Counted from the first letter of the stretch, positions 33,661 to 44,240 are shown. The stretch: DNA of 57,772 nt from Acidimicrobiales bacterium (GCA_030448025.1 JAUJNQ010000003.1:1-57772); one strand, 5' to 3'. The notes: generated by a model from the sequence alone, not told the origin. Program-made: numbers and translations.

Positions 33661-33702
33661 TCGGCTGGTCCCGGCTGGTCCGGCTAGTCCGGCTAGTCCG
33701 AC
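33658..33702. repeat. 9-10-bp tandem repeats starting at the rhomboid stop codon
   Basis: The stop TAG is followed by TCGGCTGGTCC, CGGCTGGTCC, GGCTAGTCC and GGCTAGTCC, so variants of GGCT(A/G)GTCC recur at 9-10-base intervals. Two of the units repeat the TAG triplet. The rest of the gap to 33735 shows nothing notable. Confidence 0.6.
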
Positions 33703-33735
33703 TTCGCTTCGAGGACCCGCCGTCACGTCGTCCTC

Positions 33736-34485
33736 TCAGCCCTCCGTCCGGCTCTTCACCAGGGCGGCCAGGTCGGGCCCGACCTCGTCGGGCTCGGGCT
33801 CCACTGGCAGGTCTACTTCCTTGGTCACTCCGGACAGAGCCAGCAGGAACTGCGCCCCCAGGCGCTTGGCCAGAAGGCCGTCGGTGGAAGGGCGGTCGCC
33901 CACCAACGTCTCGATCTCCCCGAATCTCTCCTTGATGAGGTCGGCGACCGGCTCGTGGGGCTTGCCGGCCACGGTTGCCTCGGCGCCCGTGGCCGCGACC
34001 ACGGCGGCGAGCAGCGACCCGGCGCCGGGCATAGTCCCGTCAGGCGAGGGGAAGGTCACGTCCCCATTGGTGGCGAGCAGACGGGCACCGCCCATCACCG
34101 CCCGTACCGCGGCCGTGAGACGCCCGAAGTCGAAGTCCCCGTGATAACCGACCATCACCGCGTCGGCCTCACCTTCGCGCACCGTGTTGGCCCCCCGCTC
34201 CCGGAGGGCCTCGTCCACGCCCGGACCGGCGCACACCAGCACGGTCTCCCCGGGCTCCACGAGGGCGGCACCGGCCTGGGCCGAGGTGATCACCTCTTCG
34301 GGGGACCCCTCGATCCCCATCCCCTCGAGCATGGAGACCACTTCGGAGATCTCCCGGCTCGAGTTGTTGGTGAGAAACACCACCTGCTCACCTCGTTCCC
34401 GCAACTGCCCCACCGCCTCCGGCGACCCTTCGATCGGCTGGTCCGCCAGCCACACCACGCCATCGAGATCCAACAACCACGTCAT
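33736..34485 (-). CDS. HAD-superfamily hydrolase, subfamily IIA (NagD-like phosphatase)
   Basis: The 249-residue protein starts MTWLLDLDGVVWLADQPIEG with the DxD nucleophile motif (residues 6-8). The second motif is VVFLTNNSSRE, and the later GKPHEPVADLIKERFG with LVGDRPSTDGLLAKRLGAQF supplies the Lys and acidic pair. Members dephosphorylate sugar phosphates or glycerol phosphate. The position near the TPR and tlyA genes matches Rv1692, a glycerol-3-phosphate phosphatase of M. tuberculosis. The exact substrate is inferred from that synteny only. It diverges from the DUF1015 gene across 29 bases. Confidence 0.9.
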   Translation of the reverse strand: MTWLLDLDGVVWLADQPIEGSPEAVGQLRERGEQVVFLTNNSSREISEVVSMLEGMGIEGSPEEVITSAQAGAALVEPGETVLVCAGPGVDEALRERGANTVREGEADAVMVGYHGDFDFGRLTAAVRAVMGGARLLATNGDVTFPSPDGTMPGAGSLLAAVVAATGAEATVAGKPHEPVADLIKERFGEIETLVGDRPSTDGLLAKRLGAQFLLALSGVTKEVDLPVEPEPDEVGPDLAALVKSRTEG

Positions 34486-34514
34486 GAGCCCTCCATCGTG
34501 CTACGTGTAGGTGA

Positions 34515-35714
34515 ATGCCTCGCTTCCAGCCCTTCATCGGCACTCGCTACGGCACCGAAACCGCCAACCTCGACGCGGTCATCGCCCCACCGTACGACGT
34601 GGTGACGTCCGAGGAACGGGCCCGGCTGGTGGCCCGCTCGGAACACAACGCCGCCCACCTCGAGATCCCCGTCGAGGAGGACGGGCCCGACCGCTACCGG
34701 GGGGCGGCCTCCCTGTGGCAGACCTGGCATGACGACGGAGTGCTGATCAGGGACGACGAGCCATCGTTCTACGTCTGCGCCATGGGCTTCCACGACGAGC
34801 AGGGCCGGCCCCGTCAGACCACCGGTGTCATGGGCGCCCTGCAGTTGTCGCCTCCGGGTCAGGGTGTCCTTCCCCATGAGCACACCAGGGCCAAGGACAA
34901 GACCGACCGCCTGGCCCTGCTGCGGGCGTGCCGGGCCAACCTCTCGCCCATCTGGGTCCTCTCTCCCGCCCCGGACCTCTCGACCCTGCTCGAGCCGACC
35001 GGGCCGCCCGTGGCCCGAGCGACCGACGACGAAGGCGTGCACCACCGGCTCTGGCGCGTGAGCCAGCCGGGCGTGGTCTCCGCCATTTCCGCCGCGGTGG
35101 CCTCCGCGCCGGTGGTGGTGGCCGACGGCCATCACCGCTACGAGACCGCCCTCGCCTACCAGGAGGAACGGCGAGCTGACACGGGGGGGGCGGCGGGCGA
35201 CTACGACGCGATCCTGGCCTTCGTGGTGGAGCTCTCCGAGGAGCAGCTCTCGGTGCGTCCCATCCATCGCCTGCTGTCTGGTCTGGGCACCGGCTTCGAC
35301 CTGGCAGGGGCCCTCTCGGCCCATTTCGACGTGACCCCGACGGACCCTCCCGGCACTGACCTCCGCGCCCGCATGGCCGAGGCCGGCTCCCTGGCGCTGG
35401 TGACTCCGGCAGGCGCGTGGCTGTTGCGTCCCCGGCCGGAGACCGTGGCCGCCGCCAACCACAGCGCGGACTCGAGCCTGCTCGACGTGGCTCTGGCCGC
35501 GTTGCCGACGCACGACGTGGTGTACCAGCACGGGGTGGAGCGGTCGCTGGCGGCCCTGGCATCGGGGGTGGCCGAGGCGGCTGTCCTGCTGCGTCCGGCC
35601 ACCGTGGCTCAGATAGCCGAGGTGGCGCACGGCGGCAGCCGCATGCCGCCGAAGACCACCTTCTTCGAGCCCAAGCTCCGCACCGGCATGGTGTTCCGTG
35701 CGGTCGCCGGCTGA
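34515..35714 (+). CDS. DUF1015-family protein
   Basis: The 399-residue protein carries the family hallmarks FIGTRYGTETANLDAVIAPP, the YDVV after it, the PHEHTRAKDKTDRLALLRAC segment and ADGHHRYETAL. The archaeal member SerK of this family is an ADP-dependent serine kinase, but bacterial members are mostly uncharacterised and may not share that reaction. There is no signal or membrane segment, so it is cytoplasmic. The start ATG follows TACGTG by seven bases without a ribosome site. It overlaps the downstream methyltransferase by 17 bases. Confidence 0.85.
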   Translation: MPRFQPFIGTRYGTETANLDAVIAPPYDVVTSEERARLVARSEHNAAHLEIPVEEDGPDRYRGAASLWQTWHDDGVLIRDDEPSFYVCAMGFHDEQGRPRQTTGVMGALQLSPPGQGVLPHEHTRAKDKTDRLALLRACRANLSPIWVLSPAPDLSTLLEPTGPPVARATDDEGVHHRLWRVSQPGVVSAISAAVASAPVVVADGHHRYETALAYQEERRADTGGAAGDYDAILAFVVELSEEQLSVRPIHRLLSGLGTGFDLAGALSAHFDVTPTDPPGTDLRARMAEAGSLALVTPAGAWLLRPRPETVAAANHSADSSLLDVALAALPTHDVVYQHGVERSLAALASGVAEAAVLLRPATVAQIAEVAHGGSRMPPKTTFFEPKLRTGMVFRAVAG

Positions 35715-36453
35715 GCTGTACGACTGGGAGCTGGCCCACGTGGCCGGCCGATGGCATCAGGACTTGGCCTCGTACGCGGCAGTGGCGGCCCGGACCGGTG
35801 GTCCGGTGCTGGAGCTGGCGTGCGGCACCGGACGGCTCACCGCGCCTCTGGGCGCGGTGGGCCTGGACGTCGACGCCGACATGCTGGCCGGGGCTCGGCG
35901 TCGGGGCGTACGCCGCCTGGTCCGGGCCGACATGCGTCGCTTCGCGCTGGCGCAGCGCTTCGCCCTGGTGGCTCTCCCGTACAACAGCCTCCAGCTCCTC
36001 GTGGACGACGCCGACGCCGTTGCCTGCCTTCGCTGCGCCGTCTCCCACCTCGCGCCCGGCGGCATGCTGGCGCTCGAGGTCACGGACTTCCAGGCGGGAG
36101 CCGTCCGGGCCAGTGTGGGCGTGGAGCTCTTGGGCCGGGCCGACGGCGTCACCCTGCACGGTGCTCTGGAGCACGACTTCTCCCGGCGGCTCACCACGTA
36201 CCACCGCCGTTTCGAGGAGGGCGGCGAGACTCGGGTGGACCATGTGATGTTGCGCTGCCTGGACTGGGCGGAGCTGGAGCGATTGTTGGAACGGGCCTGC
36301 CTTCGTCTGGTCGGCCTCAGTGAGGAAGGCCATCGGCTGTTCTGCGTGGCCAGCCCCCACCAGTGTGCCGATGGCCATCAGCCGCCCTCCGCCCCGGCGG
36401 CCTCGAGGCGGGCTTTGGCCTTGGCTACCAGGGACCGGGCCCGCTTGGCCTGA
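35698..36453 (+). CDS. Class I SAM-dependent methyltransferase
   Basis: The 251-residue protein has SAM-binding motif I, VLELACGTGRLTAPLGA (about residues 37-53), followed by GLDVDADMLAGARRRG and LVALPYNSLQLLVDDADAVA. The C-terminal FRRGG-type region, VDHVMLRCLDWAELERLLER, is common in methyltransferases of unknown substrate. The GTG start overlaps DUF1015 by 17 bases, so the two are coupled. The last 25 codons overlap the ssb-like gene tail-to-tail by 76 bases, and the Ala/Arg-rich tail suggests the true function lies in the first 225 residues. Confidence 0.8.
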   Translation: MRSPAELYDWELAHVAGRWHQDLASYAAVAARTGGPVLELACGTGRLTAPLGAVGLDVDADMLAGARRRGVRRLVRADMRRFALAQRFALVALPYNSLQLLVDDADAVACLRCAVSHLAPGGMLALEVTDFQAGAVRASVGVELLGRADGVTLHGALEHDFSRRLTTYHRRFEEGGETRVDHVMLRCLDWAELERLLERACLRLVGLSEEGHRLFCVASPHQCADGHQPPSAPAASRRALALATRDRARLA

Positions 36454-36839
36454 CGGGCCGGGATCACCGTTTCGGCTACTACCTCCGTGCGGCTCTGCGT
36501 GGCTCCGCCGGCCCGGAAGAACCGGCGGCGCACCCTGCCCAGCACGACGACGGCCTGGTTGACGTCGAGCGCCTCGGCCACGGCCGGCGCGTCGTGCCAG
36601 ACAACGGGCACGCTCTCGGTCTTGGCGCCCGATCGGGGGACCGACAGCTCCAGCGCCACCAGGCGGTCTCCGGAGGGCAGGACCCGCAGCTCGGCCGGGC
36701 GGCTGAGGCGTCCTCGGAGCATCACCATGTTCAAGCCGGCGTCGTCCTGTTCGGGTTCGGTCTGGTCTGCGCTTGTCTCGTTTGCTTCGGTCGTGTTCCG
36801 GCCAGTGGTCTTGGGCAGTGTGGTCTTGGGCAGTGTCAC
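36378..36839 (-). CDS. Single-stranded-DNA-binding-protein-like OB-fold protein
   Basis: The 153-residue protein has an OB fold at about residues 36-130, with MVMLRGRLSRPAELRVLPSG and LVALELSVPRSG resembling SSB strands 1-2 and later AVVVLGRVRRRFF. It lacks the acidic SSB C-terminal tip (DDDIPF) and ends in a basic-Ala tail, so it is not the main SSB. The N-terminal linker repeats TLPKT in a 15-bp DNA duplication. AGGAGG lies about ten bases before the GTG start. It follows the TPR gene on the same strand and converges with the methyltransferase. DNA binding is likely; the role is unknown. Confidence 0.75.
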   Translation of the reverse strand: MTLPKTTLPKTTGRNTTEANETSADQTEPEQDDAGLNMVMLRGRLSRPAELRVLPSGDRLVALELSVPRSGAKTESVPVVWHDAPAVAEALDVNQAVVVLGRVRRRFFRAGGATQSRTEVVAETVIPARQAKRARSLVAKAKARLEAAGAEGG

Positions 36840-36968
36840 GGCACGCGTTCCTCCTCGCTCGGGAAAGAAGGGGGAAGCGGGGCCGAGCCCAGAAGGGCGC
36901 GAGGTGAAGCGGGGCGAAGCGTAGTCAGAGGCGGTGACAACCCAACTGGGCGCTCACAGAAACAGCGG

Positions 36969-37015
36969 AGTCAGCTCAGCGCCCCGTCAGCTCAGCGCCC
37001 CGTCAGCTCAGCGCC
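36969..37015. repeat. 16-bp repeat in three copies at the TPR stop codon
   Basis: On the minus strand GGCGCTGAGCTGACGG occurs three times in a row. The first copy ends the TPR gene (GCG CTG AGC TGA); two more follow the stop. The period is not a multiple of three, so the TGA triplets fall in several frames. The remaining gap (36840-36968) contains a basic purine-rich stretch and the ssb-like ribosome site. Confidence 0.65.
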
Positions 37016-37794
37016 GACAGCCTCTCCTCGACGTCCACGAAGTCCGGGTCGTGTGCCGCCACCACCCTGAGCAGCTCCCGGGCCCGGGGAACGTCACCCG
37101 AGCGCTCGTAGAGGCCGGCCAGGGCGTAGGACACACGCAGGTCATGAGGCCTGACCCGCTTGCGGCCGGCCGGGGAGCGCTGCAGGAGCTGGATGGCACC
37201 GGCGATGTCACCACGATCGGCAAGTGCCCCGGCGGCCACGATGCGTCCCTCGGCTACGAGCTCGGCTCCCGGCGACGCCCGGCGCAGGTCGTCCCAGAGC
37301 TGGTCCACGGCCTTCCAGTGCCGGAGTGCTCGATGGCAGTCGGCGAGCACGGGATGCTGGTCGTATGACGTGGTGAGGGCGTGAAAGGCATCGAGCTCCA
37401 CGATGGCCGCCCGCCAGCGCCCCAGCCGGTACAGCGTGAGCCCGAGCAGCTCCCGCACCGCCGGTGCCCCCGGGGCGACGGCGGCAATGGAGCGCAGGGC
37501 GCGCAGGGCGTCGTGGTAGCGATCCCGCTCGTAGGCCCGGATCGCCTGGGCCAGCCGGGGAGCCATGCGGGCCGCCTCGGCGGGGCCCATGGCGCGGCGC
37601 AGCTCCGACAACACGTCTTCAGCCAGCCCCGATGACCGGCCCGACGTCTTTGGTGACCGGGTTTGACTGCGCTTGGCCTGCTCCGGCCCTTTGACCTCTT
37701 CCCAGGTCTCCGGCTCCCAGACGTCGGGGTCGGCGCGGCGCTCGGCCGGCGACTCGTCGCGCTCGGAGCCTTCCCGGCCTCTGGTGGGGTCCAT
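37003..37794 (-). CDS. Tetratricopeptide-repeat protein (Rv1691-like), possible long basic N-terminal extension
   Basis: From ATG 37794 the protein has 263 residues: a charged leader (1-55), then helical TPR-like repeats (about 65-260: YHDALRALRSIAAVAPGAPA, LYRLGRWRAAIVELDAFHAL, LADRGDIAGAIQLLQRS, LYERSGDVPRARELLRVVAA). The place next to mpg, rRNA, HAD and tlyA genes matches Rv1691. The same frame stays open upstream to a GTG at 38244 and would add about 150 Arg/Pro/Ser-rich residues. Streptomyces homologues are said to carry long Arg-rich tails, so the extension could be real; its third-base GC looks lower than the body. TPR proteins mediate protein contacts; the partner is unknown. Confidence 0.75.
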   Translation of the reverse strand: MDPTRGREGSERDESPAERRADPDVWEPETWEEVKGPEQAKRSQTRSPKTSGRSSGLAEDVLSELRRAMGPAEAARMAPRLAQAIRAYERDRYHDALRALRSIAAVAPGAPAVRELLGLTLYRLGRWRAAIVELDAFHALTTSYDQHPVLADCHRALRHWKAVDQLWDDLRRASPGAELVAEGRIVAAGALADRGDIAGAIQLLQRSPAGRKRVRPHDLRVSYALAGLYERSGDVPRARELLRVVAAHDPDFVDVEERLSALS

Positions 37795-38308
37795 GACCAC
37801 GCCGGCGCCTCGCCGGGCCACGCTTCCCCACCGCCGCCTGGGTGGGTTCCCGGGCGGGCTCGGAGCGGAGGCAGGAGGGCCTTTCCTCGCTGCGAGCCTT
37901 CGGTCGTCGGGGCGTCCGGGGCCCGCACGAGGGTTCCGTGCGCCGGAACCGGACGTCCGGGAGCTGGGCGGACCAGCAGCGGTGCGGGGGGGCCGGGCGG
38001 ACTGGGATCCCCGGGGAGGCCCTGAGCGCGGTCGGTCCACAGGGGACCCCCTTGCCGCCTTCTTTACCGGCCGAGGTCCGCCGTCCCGGCTTGGCCAACT
38101 CCCCGCGGCGCCAGGCCGGCCCTCGGCCGGGCTCGCCTTCACCGGTGGCCGGCGACCGGTTCCAGGGTCAGGGCTTCGCGCCGAGCGGGGACGCTGGGGC
38201 CGGTCCGATTGGGGCCGGTCTGGTCCGGGGTTCGAGGCGGGCACGTCGGGGAGCGTATCCCCACACGGGTCAAGGCCCCGCGTCTGAGGGGGGGCCTTGA
38301 CGAAGAAA
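37795..38308 (-). other. 514-base stretch before the TPR gene: open frame and 5S terminator
   Basis: Bases 37795-38244 keep the TPR reading frame open but encode only low-complexity Arg/Pro/Gly-rich sequence. Bases 38245-38270 show no feature. Bases 38271-38299 hold the post-5S hairpin. No independent gene is supported on either strand. Confidence 0.5.
38271..38299 (-). terminator. Hairpin after 5S rRNA
   Basis: CAAGGCCCC and GGGGCCTTG form a 9-bp stem around an 11-base loop just after the 5S 3' end. It should end rRNA transcription or set the 5S processing point; no U-tract follows. Confidence 0.7.
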
Positions 38309-38424
<116 letters not shown>

Positions 38425-38464
38425 AACCGGTGCTTTGATTGTTAAAGGGTGTCCCCTAAGCGTT

Positions 38465-38480
38465 CCATAGCGAGCACGAG
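38465..38480 (-). other. 3' half of the 23S precursor processing stem
   Basis: On the transcript CTCGTGCTCGCTATGG, just 3' of 23S, pairs with the complementary segment at 42292-42307 just 5' of 23S (15 of 16 positions Watson-Crick, one wobble). This brackets 23S and is the expected RNase III substrate. Confidence 0.8.
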
Positions 38481-38819
38481 CGAGTGATGAATCCCAAGCC
38501 CTCGGCCGATTAGTACCGGTCGGCTGAACACGTTGCCGTGCGTACACCTCCGGCCTATCAACGTGGTCGTCTGCCACGGGCCTTACCAGGTTGATCCTGT
38601 GGGAACCCTCATCTTGGAACGAGCTTCGCACTTAGATGCTTTCAGCGCTTATCCCTTCCGCAGGTCGCAAAGCAGCGGTGCCCTTGGCAGGACAACTGCC
38701 ACACGAGAGCTGCGTCCGTCCCGGTCCTCTCGTACTAGGGACAGCCTTCCTCAGGGTTCCTACGGCTGCATCGGATAGGGACCGAACTGTCTCGCGACGT
38801 TCTAAACCCAGCTCGCGTA

Positions 38820-38855
<36 letters not shown>

Positions 38856-38856
38856 G

Positions 38857-38902
<46 letters not shown>

Positions 38903-39094
38903 TCCCGTCGATATGGACTCTTGGGGAAGATGAGCCTGTTATCCCCGGGGTACCTTTTATCCGTTGAGCGACGGCGCTTCCACACGCAACCGCCGGATCA
39001 CTATGCCCTGCTTTCGCACCTGCTTGACTTGTAGGTCTCGCAGTCAAGCTCCCTTGTGTCATTGCACTCGACGGCTGATTGCCAACCAGCCTGA

Positions 39095-39152
<58 letters not shown>

Positions 39153-39410
39153 ACCTGACGCTGTCCCCAGCCCGGATTACGGGCCTAGGTTAGAGCCTCA
39201 GCACGAACAGGGTGGTATTTCAAGGTTGCCTCCACACCAGCTGGCGCCGATGCTTCCAAGGCTCCCACCTATCCTACACAATCCGTACCAAAACCCAACA
39301 TCAAGCTGCAGTAAAGGTCCACGGGGTCTTTCCGTCCTGATGCAGCTAACGAGCATCTTTACTCGTAGTTCAATTTCGCCGGGTCTGTGGTTGAGACAGT
39401 AGGAAAGTCG

Positions 39411-39457
<47 letters not shown>

Positions 39458-40162
39458 CTAGTCGTCCCCATGTCGCCATGAGGCTAGGACCATATCTTCA
39501 CCCCGCCCGTCGCTGCGGGGGCTGGCGTATGGCCTCTGAGGATTCCAGACATCGCGGTGGCTTACGGTGGTTCATCGTTTCGGCGATCCGCGCAATCTTG
39601 CTGAGACCCTCTTGATCGAGGTGTCTCCTGCGCTCCATGAGCGCCAAGATTGACACGAAACGCTGAAACTCGTCCGCCTTCGCCGTGCGCAGTGGATGAG
39701 ATTCGAAGAAGGGAACGACGCGCCTCCGCAGGTCTGCGGTCTTGCGCACCGAGAAGCGATAAAGCGCCTCTCGGTGGTTGTCCCGCCGAACATTACGAAT
39801 GATCACGCCGCACTCGAAGTACCGCCTCAGGAGTTCCAGGCAGCCGAGCGATCGCTCGCCCTGCGTGACGCTGAACTCGGGCTGGACCTGCCAGCCCAGT
39901 CGGCACGTGCTGTTGCGCACGATACTGACTCCGAAGCATCCTTCGCCGTCCACGAACCCGACGACCCACCACGCCGCTAGGCCTGGCCTTTCCTGCTGAT
40001 TGTCCGCACCGGACGGATTTTCACTGATCACTTTCACAATCCTACGTAAGGGGTGTGACAATGGACGAGTACCGCCGGATACTCGGAGTTTCCAGCATAT
40101 AGCCAGCTGCACTATACGGAATTACTTCCGAAAGGGGCAACCCACAGCACGACCTGTGGATA
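39458..40162 (-). mobile_element. Group I intron in 23S rRNA at E. coli position U1931
   Basis: The 705-nt insert begins after U1931 and ends with G (39458) before A1932. Core segments are visible: P (UGCUGGAAACUCC, 40085-40097), Q (AAUCAGCAGG, 39992-40001), R (CCUCAGAGGCCAUACG, 39526-39541) and S (AAGAUAUGGUCC, 39487-39498). P3 pairs 40099-40107 with 39521-39530, P4 pairs UGCUG with CAGCA, and P7 pairs GGCCAU with AUGGUC. P8 and a P9 hairpin with a GCGA loop follow. U1931 can form the required wobble with G40138 in P1, extended by CCACAG/CUGUGG. The coding sequence fills the region between Q and R (loop L6). The same site is known in Thermotoga 23S rRNA genes. Confidence 0.92.
39498..40112 (-). 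CDS. LAGLIDADG homing endonuclease (single-motif) encoded by the 23S intron
   Basis: The longest frame has 204 residues. The LAGLIDADG motif is GFVDGEGCF (residues 52-60), followed by the rest of a LAGLIDADG_1 domain: FSVRKTADLRRRVVPFFESH, LRTAKADEFQRFVSILALME and LDQEGLSKIARIAE. A single motif in a protein of this size suggests a homodimer, as in I-CreI/I-CeuI. It should cut the intron-less 23S gene and promote intron homing. Translation from GTG 40112 runs through P3-P4-Q; GTG codons at residues 26 and 28 (near 40035 and 40029) are alternative starts. The last 18 codons encode R, P3' and P8, and the TGA abuts P7'. Confidence 0.92.
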   Translation of the reverse strand: MQLAICWKLRVSGGTRPLSHPLRRIVKVISENPSGADNQQERPGLAAWWVVGFVDGEGCFGVSIVRNSTCRLGWQVQPEFSVTQGERSLGCLELLRRYFECGVIIRNVRRDNHREALYRFSVRKTADLRRRVVPFFESHPLRTAKADEFQRFVSILALMERRRHLDQEGLSKIARIAETMNHRKPPRCLESSEAIRQPPQRRAG

Positions 40163-40205
<43 letters not shown>

Positions 40206-41048
40206 AGGTTCAGAGCTTCGCCTCCGAAGAGGCTAACCCTTCCCCGTAACCTTCCGGCACCGGGCAGGCGTCAGAGCGTATACGTCGTCTTGCGACTTAG
40301 CACGCTCCTGTGTTTTTAGTAAACAGTCGCTTTCCCCTTTTCTCTGCGACCCTCCTCAGCTCGACACGCGAGGTGTTTCACCAAAAAGGGCCCTCCTTCT
40401 CCCGAAGTTACGGAGGTATTTTGCCGAGTTCCTTAACCACAGTTCTCCCGATCGCCTCGGTATTCTCTACCAGCCCACCTGCGTTGGTTTGGGGTACGGG
40501 CACCGTGTCAGCTCGCTAGGGGCTTTTCTAGGCAGCATGGGATCAGTGACTTCGCCTTGTACGGCTCGGCGTCGCGTCTCAGGGTGTATGAGGTCCGGAT
40601 TTGCCTAGACCTCCCCCTACACGCTTACCCCAGGTACAACCAACGCCTGGGCTCACCTACCCTCCTGCGTCCCCCTTCGCTACCCGCTGCAGGGTCCGGT
40701 CGGTTCGCCCGAAGGCAGCCCCTAAGGAACCCAGCTTTGGGCTGGGCGCGGACACGGTGGTACTGGAATATCAACCAGTTGTGCATCGACTACGCCTCTC
40801 GGCCTCGCCTTAGCTCCCGACTTACCCTGGGAGGATTAGCCTTCCCCAGGAACCCTTGGGCTATCGGCGGAGGGGTTTCTCACCCCTCTCTCGCTACTCA
40901 TGCCAGCATTCTCACTCGACCAGGCTCCACGACGGCTTACGCCGGCGCTTCGCTGCCGGATCGACGCTCCCCTACCACTCCAGCGTTTGACGGCTGGAAT
41001 CCGCGGCTTCGGCTCTGGACTTGAGCCCCGTTACATTGTCCGCGCAGG

Positions 41049-41125
<77 letters not shown>

Positions 41126-41698
41126 TCCCACATCGTTTACCACTTAGTCCAGAATTTGGGGCCTTAGCCGGCGGTCTGGGCTGTTTCCCTCTCGACCATG
41201 AAGCTCATCCCCCATGGTCTCACTGCCGGGCTCTGGAGCATCGGCATTCGGAGTTTGATTGGGGTCGGTAAGCTTGTAGGCCCCCTAGCCCAGTCAGTGC
41301 TCTACCTCCGATGCTGAACACCCGACGCTGCACCTAAATGCATTTCGGGGAGAACCAGCTATCACCGAGTTTGATTGGCCTTTCACCCCTTGCCACAGGT
41401 CATCCCCCATGTTTTCAACCATGGTGGGTTCGGCCCTCCACGGGGTCTTACCCCCGCTTCAGCCTGCCCATGGCAAGATCACTCGGCTTCGGGTCTACCG
41501 CACGCGACTGAACGCCCTGTTCAGACTCGCTTTCGCTCCGGCTCCCCCTCTCGGGTTAACCTTGCCACGCACGGTAACTCGCTGGCTCATTCTTCAAAAG
41601 GCACGCCATCACGGCTACGCAGGCAAGCCCGCGTAACGACGCTCTGACTGTTTGTAAGCTAACGGTTTCAGGTACTATTTCACTCCCCTCCCGGGGTG

Positions 41699-41740
<42 letters not shown>

Positions 41741-42291
41741 CTGAGAGTGCTTAGCCTTACGAGGTGGTCCTCGCAGATTCACGCCGACTTTCACGGTTCC
41801 GGCGCTACTCGGGATAACGGCTCGAGGCTGCGTGCGTTTCGCATAAGGGACTCTTACCCTCTGCGGTGTGCCGTTCCAGAACACTTCTGCTACGCAGCAG
41901 CTTTGTAACTCGAGTCTGGGATCTGGTGCTCCCAGGTGCCGCTCCCACGACCCCGATCCGGCAACGCCACCAGGCTGTTCCACCGGCTCGGTTTAGGCTC
42001 TTCCCGTTTCGCTCGCCGCTACTCAGGGAGTCGCTGTTGCTTTCCTCTCCTCGGGGTACTGAGATGTTTCAATTCCCCGGTTCCCTCGTCCGGCCCTATG
42101 TGTTCAGGCCGGAGTGCTACCCCATCACGGGTAGCGGGTTGCCCCATTCGGATATCCACGGATCGAAGCTTGGTCGGCAGCTCCCCGTGGCTTTTCGCAG
42201 CCACCCACGTCCTTCTTCGGCTTCAGGCGCCAAGGCATCCACCGTTGGCTCTTTGTAGCTTGGAAAACTCTTCAACTAGTTGTACTAGATG

Positions 42292-42307
42292 CTCGTGCTC
42301 ACTATGG
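42292..42307 (-). other. 5' half of the 23S precursor processing stem, with boxA-like leader
   Basis: CCATAGTGAGCACGAG in the spacer transcript pairs with 38465-38480. It directly follows TTGAGAACT, the boxA-like antitermination segment usual in actinobacterial rRNA spacers. No tRNA gene lies in the 16S-23S spacer (42263-42562). Confidence 0.75.
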
Positions 42308-42419
42308 AGTTCTCAAGGGACGAATCGAGCCCGAAGCTGCGCTTGGGAGTGCGCTTGGGAACTCGAGCCGGAGGCGACCCAGAATGTTCCCGGGGCGGAG
42401 CTCGCGGCGAAGGAACGAT

Positions 42420-42444
42420 TGCTCCCTCAAAACGGAACAGAGGA
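42420..42444 (-). other. 3' half of the 16S precursor processing stem
   Basis: This spacer segment is complementary to the leader segment at 44241-44265 at 22 of 25 positions. The pair brackets 16S rRNA and should form the RNase III stem of the 16S precursor. Confidence 0.8.
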
Positions 42445-42558
42445 CCGAACTGCGCATCCCCGGGTCCCCGAGAGGTACGAGACCTACGACCGGGTACCGA
42501 GAGATGACAGCCAAACCAGTGATCAACTGGGAGTTGGCCTCTTGACGAGGCCGTGACT

Positions 42559-44088
<1,530 letters not shown>

Positions 44089-44240
44089 GATCGTTCGTAC
44101 CGGCTCGTCGTAACATCCGACGATTCCGGCACGCCAGATCGTGTAAAGAGCCCAGCCTCCGGGGCTCCCCGTCGGCTGTGCTTGTATTGACGTTATCGAT
44201 CACGTCCTGAGACGCGATCAACCCTCACTGGCTTTTGGCT

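Noticed and set aside
39458-40162. Insert as a non-ligated intervening sequence or an intein-like element
   Set aside because: An intervening sequence would lack group I P, Q, R and S segments and a conserved terminal G. An intein needs a host protein frame, whereas this lies in rRNA.
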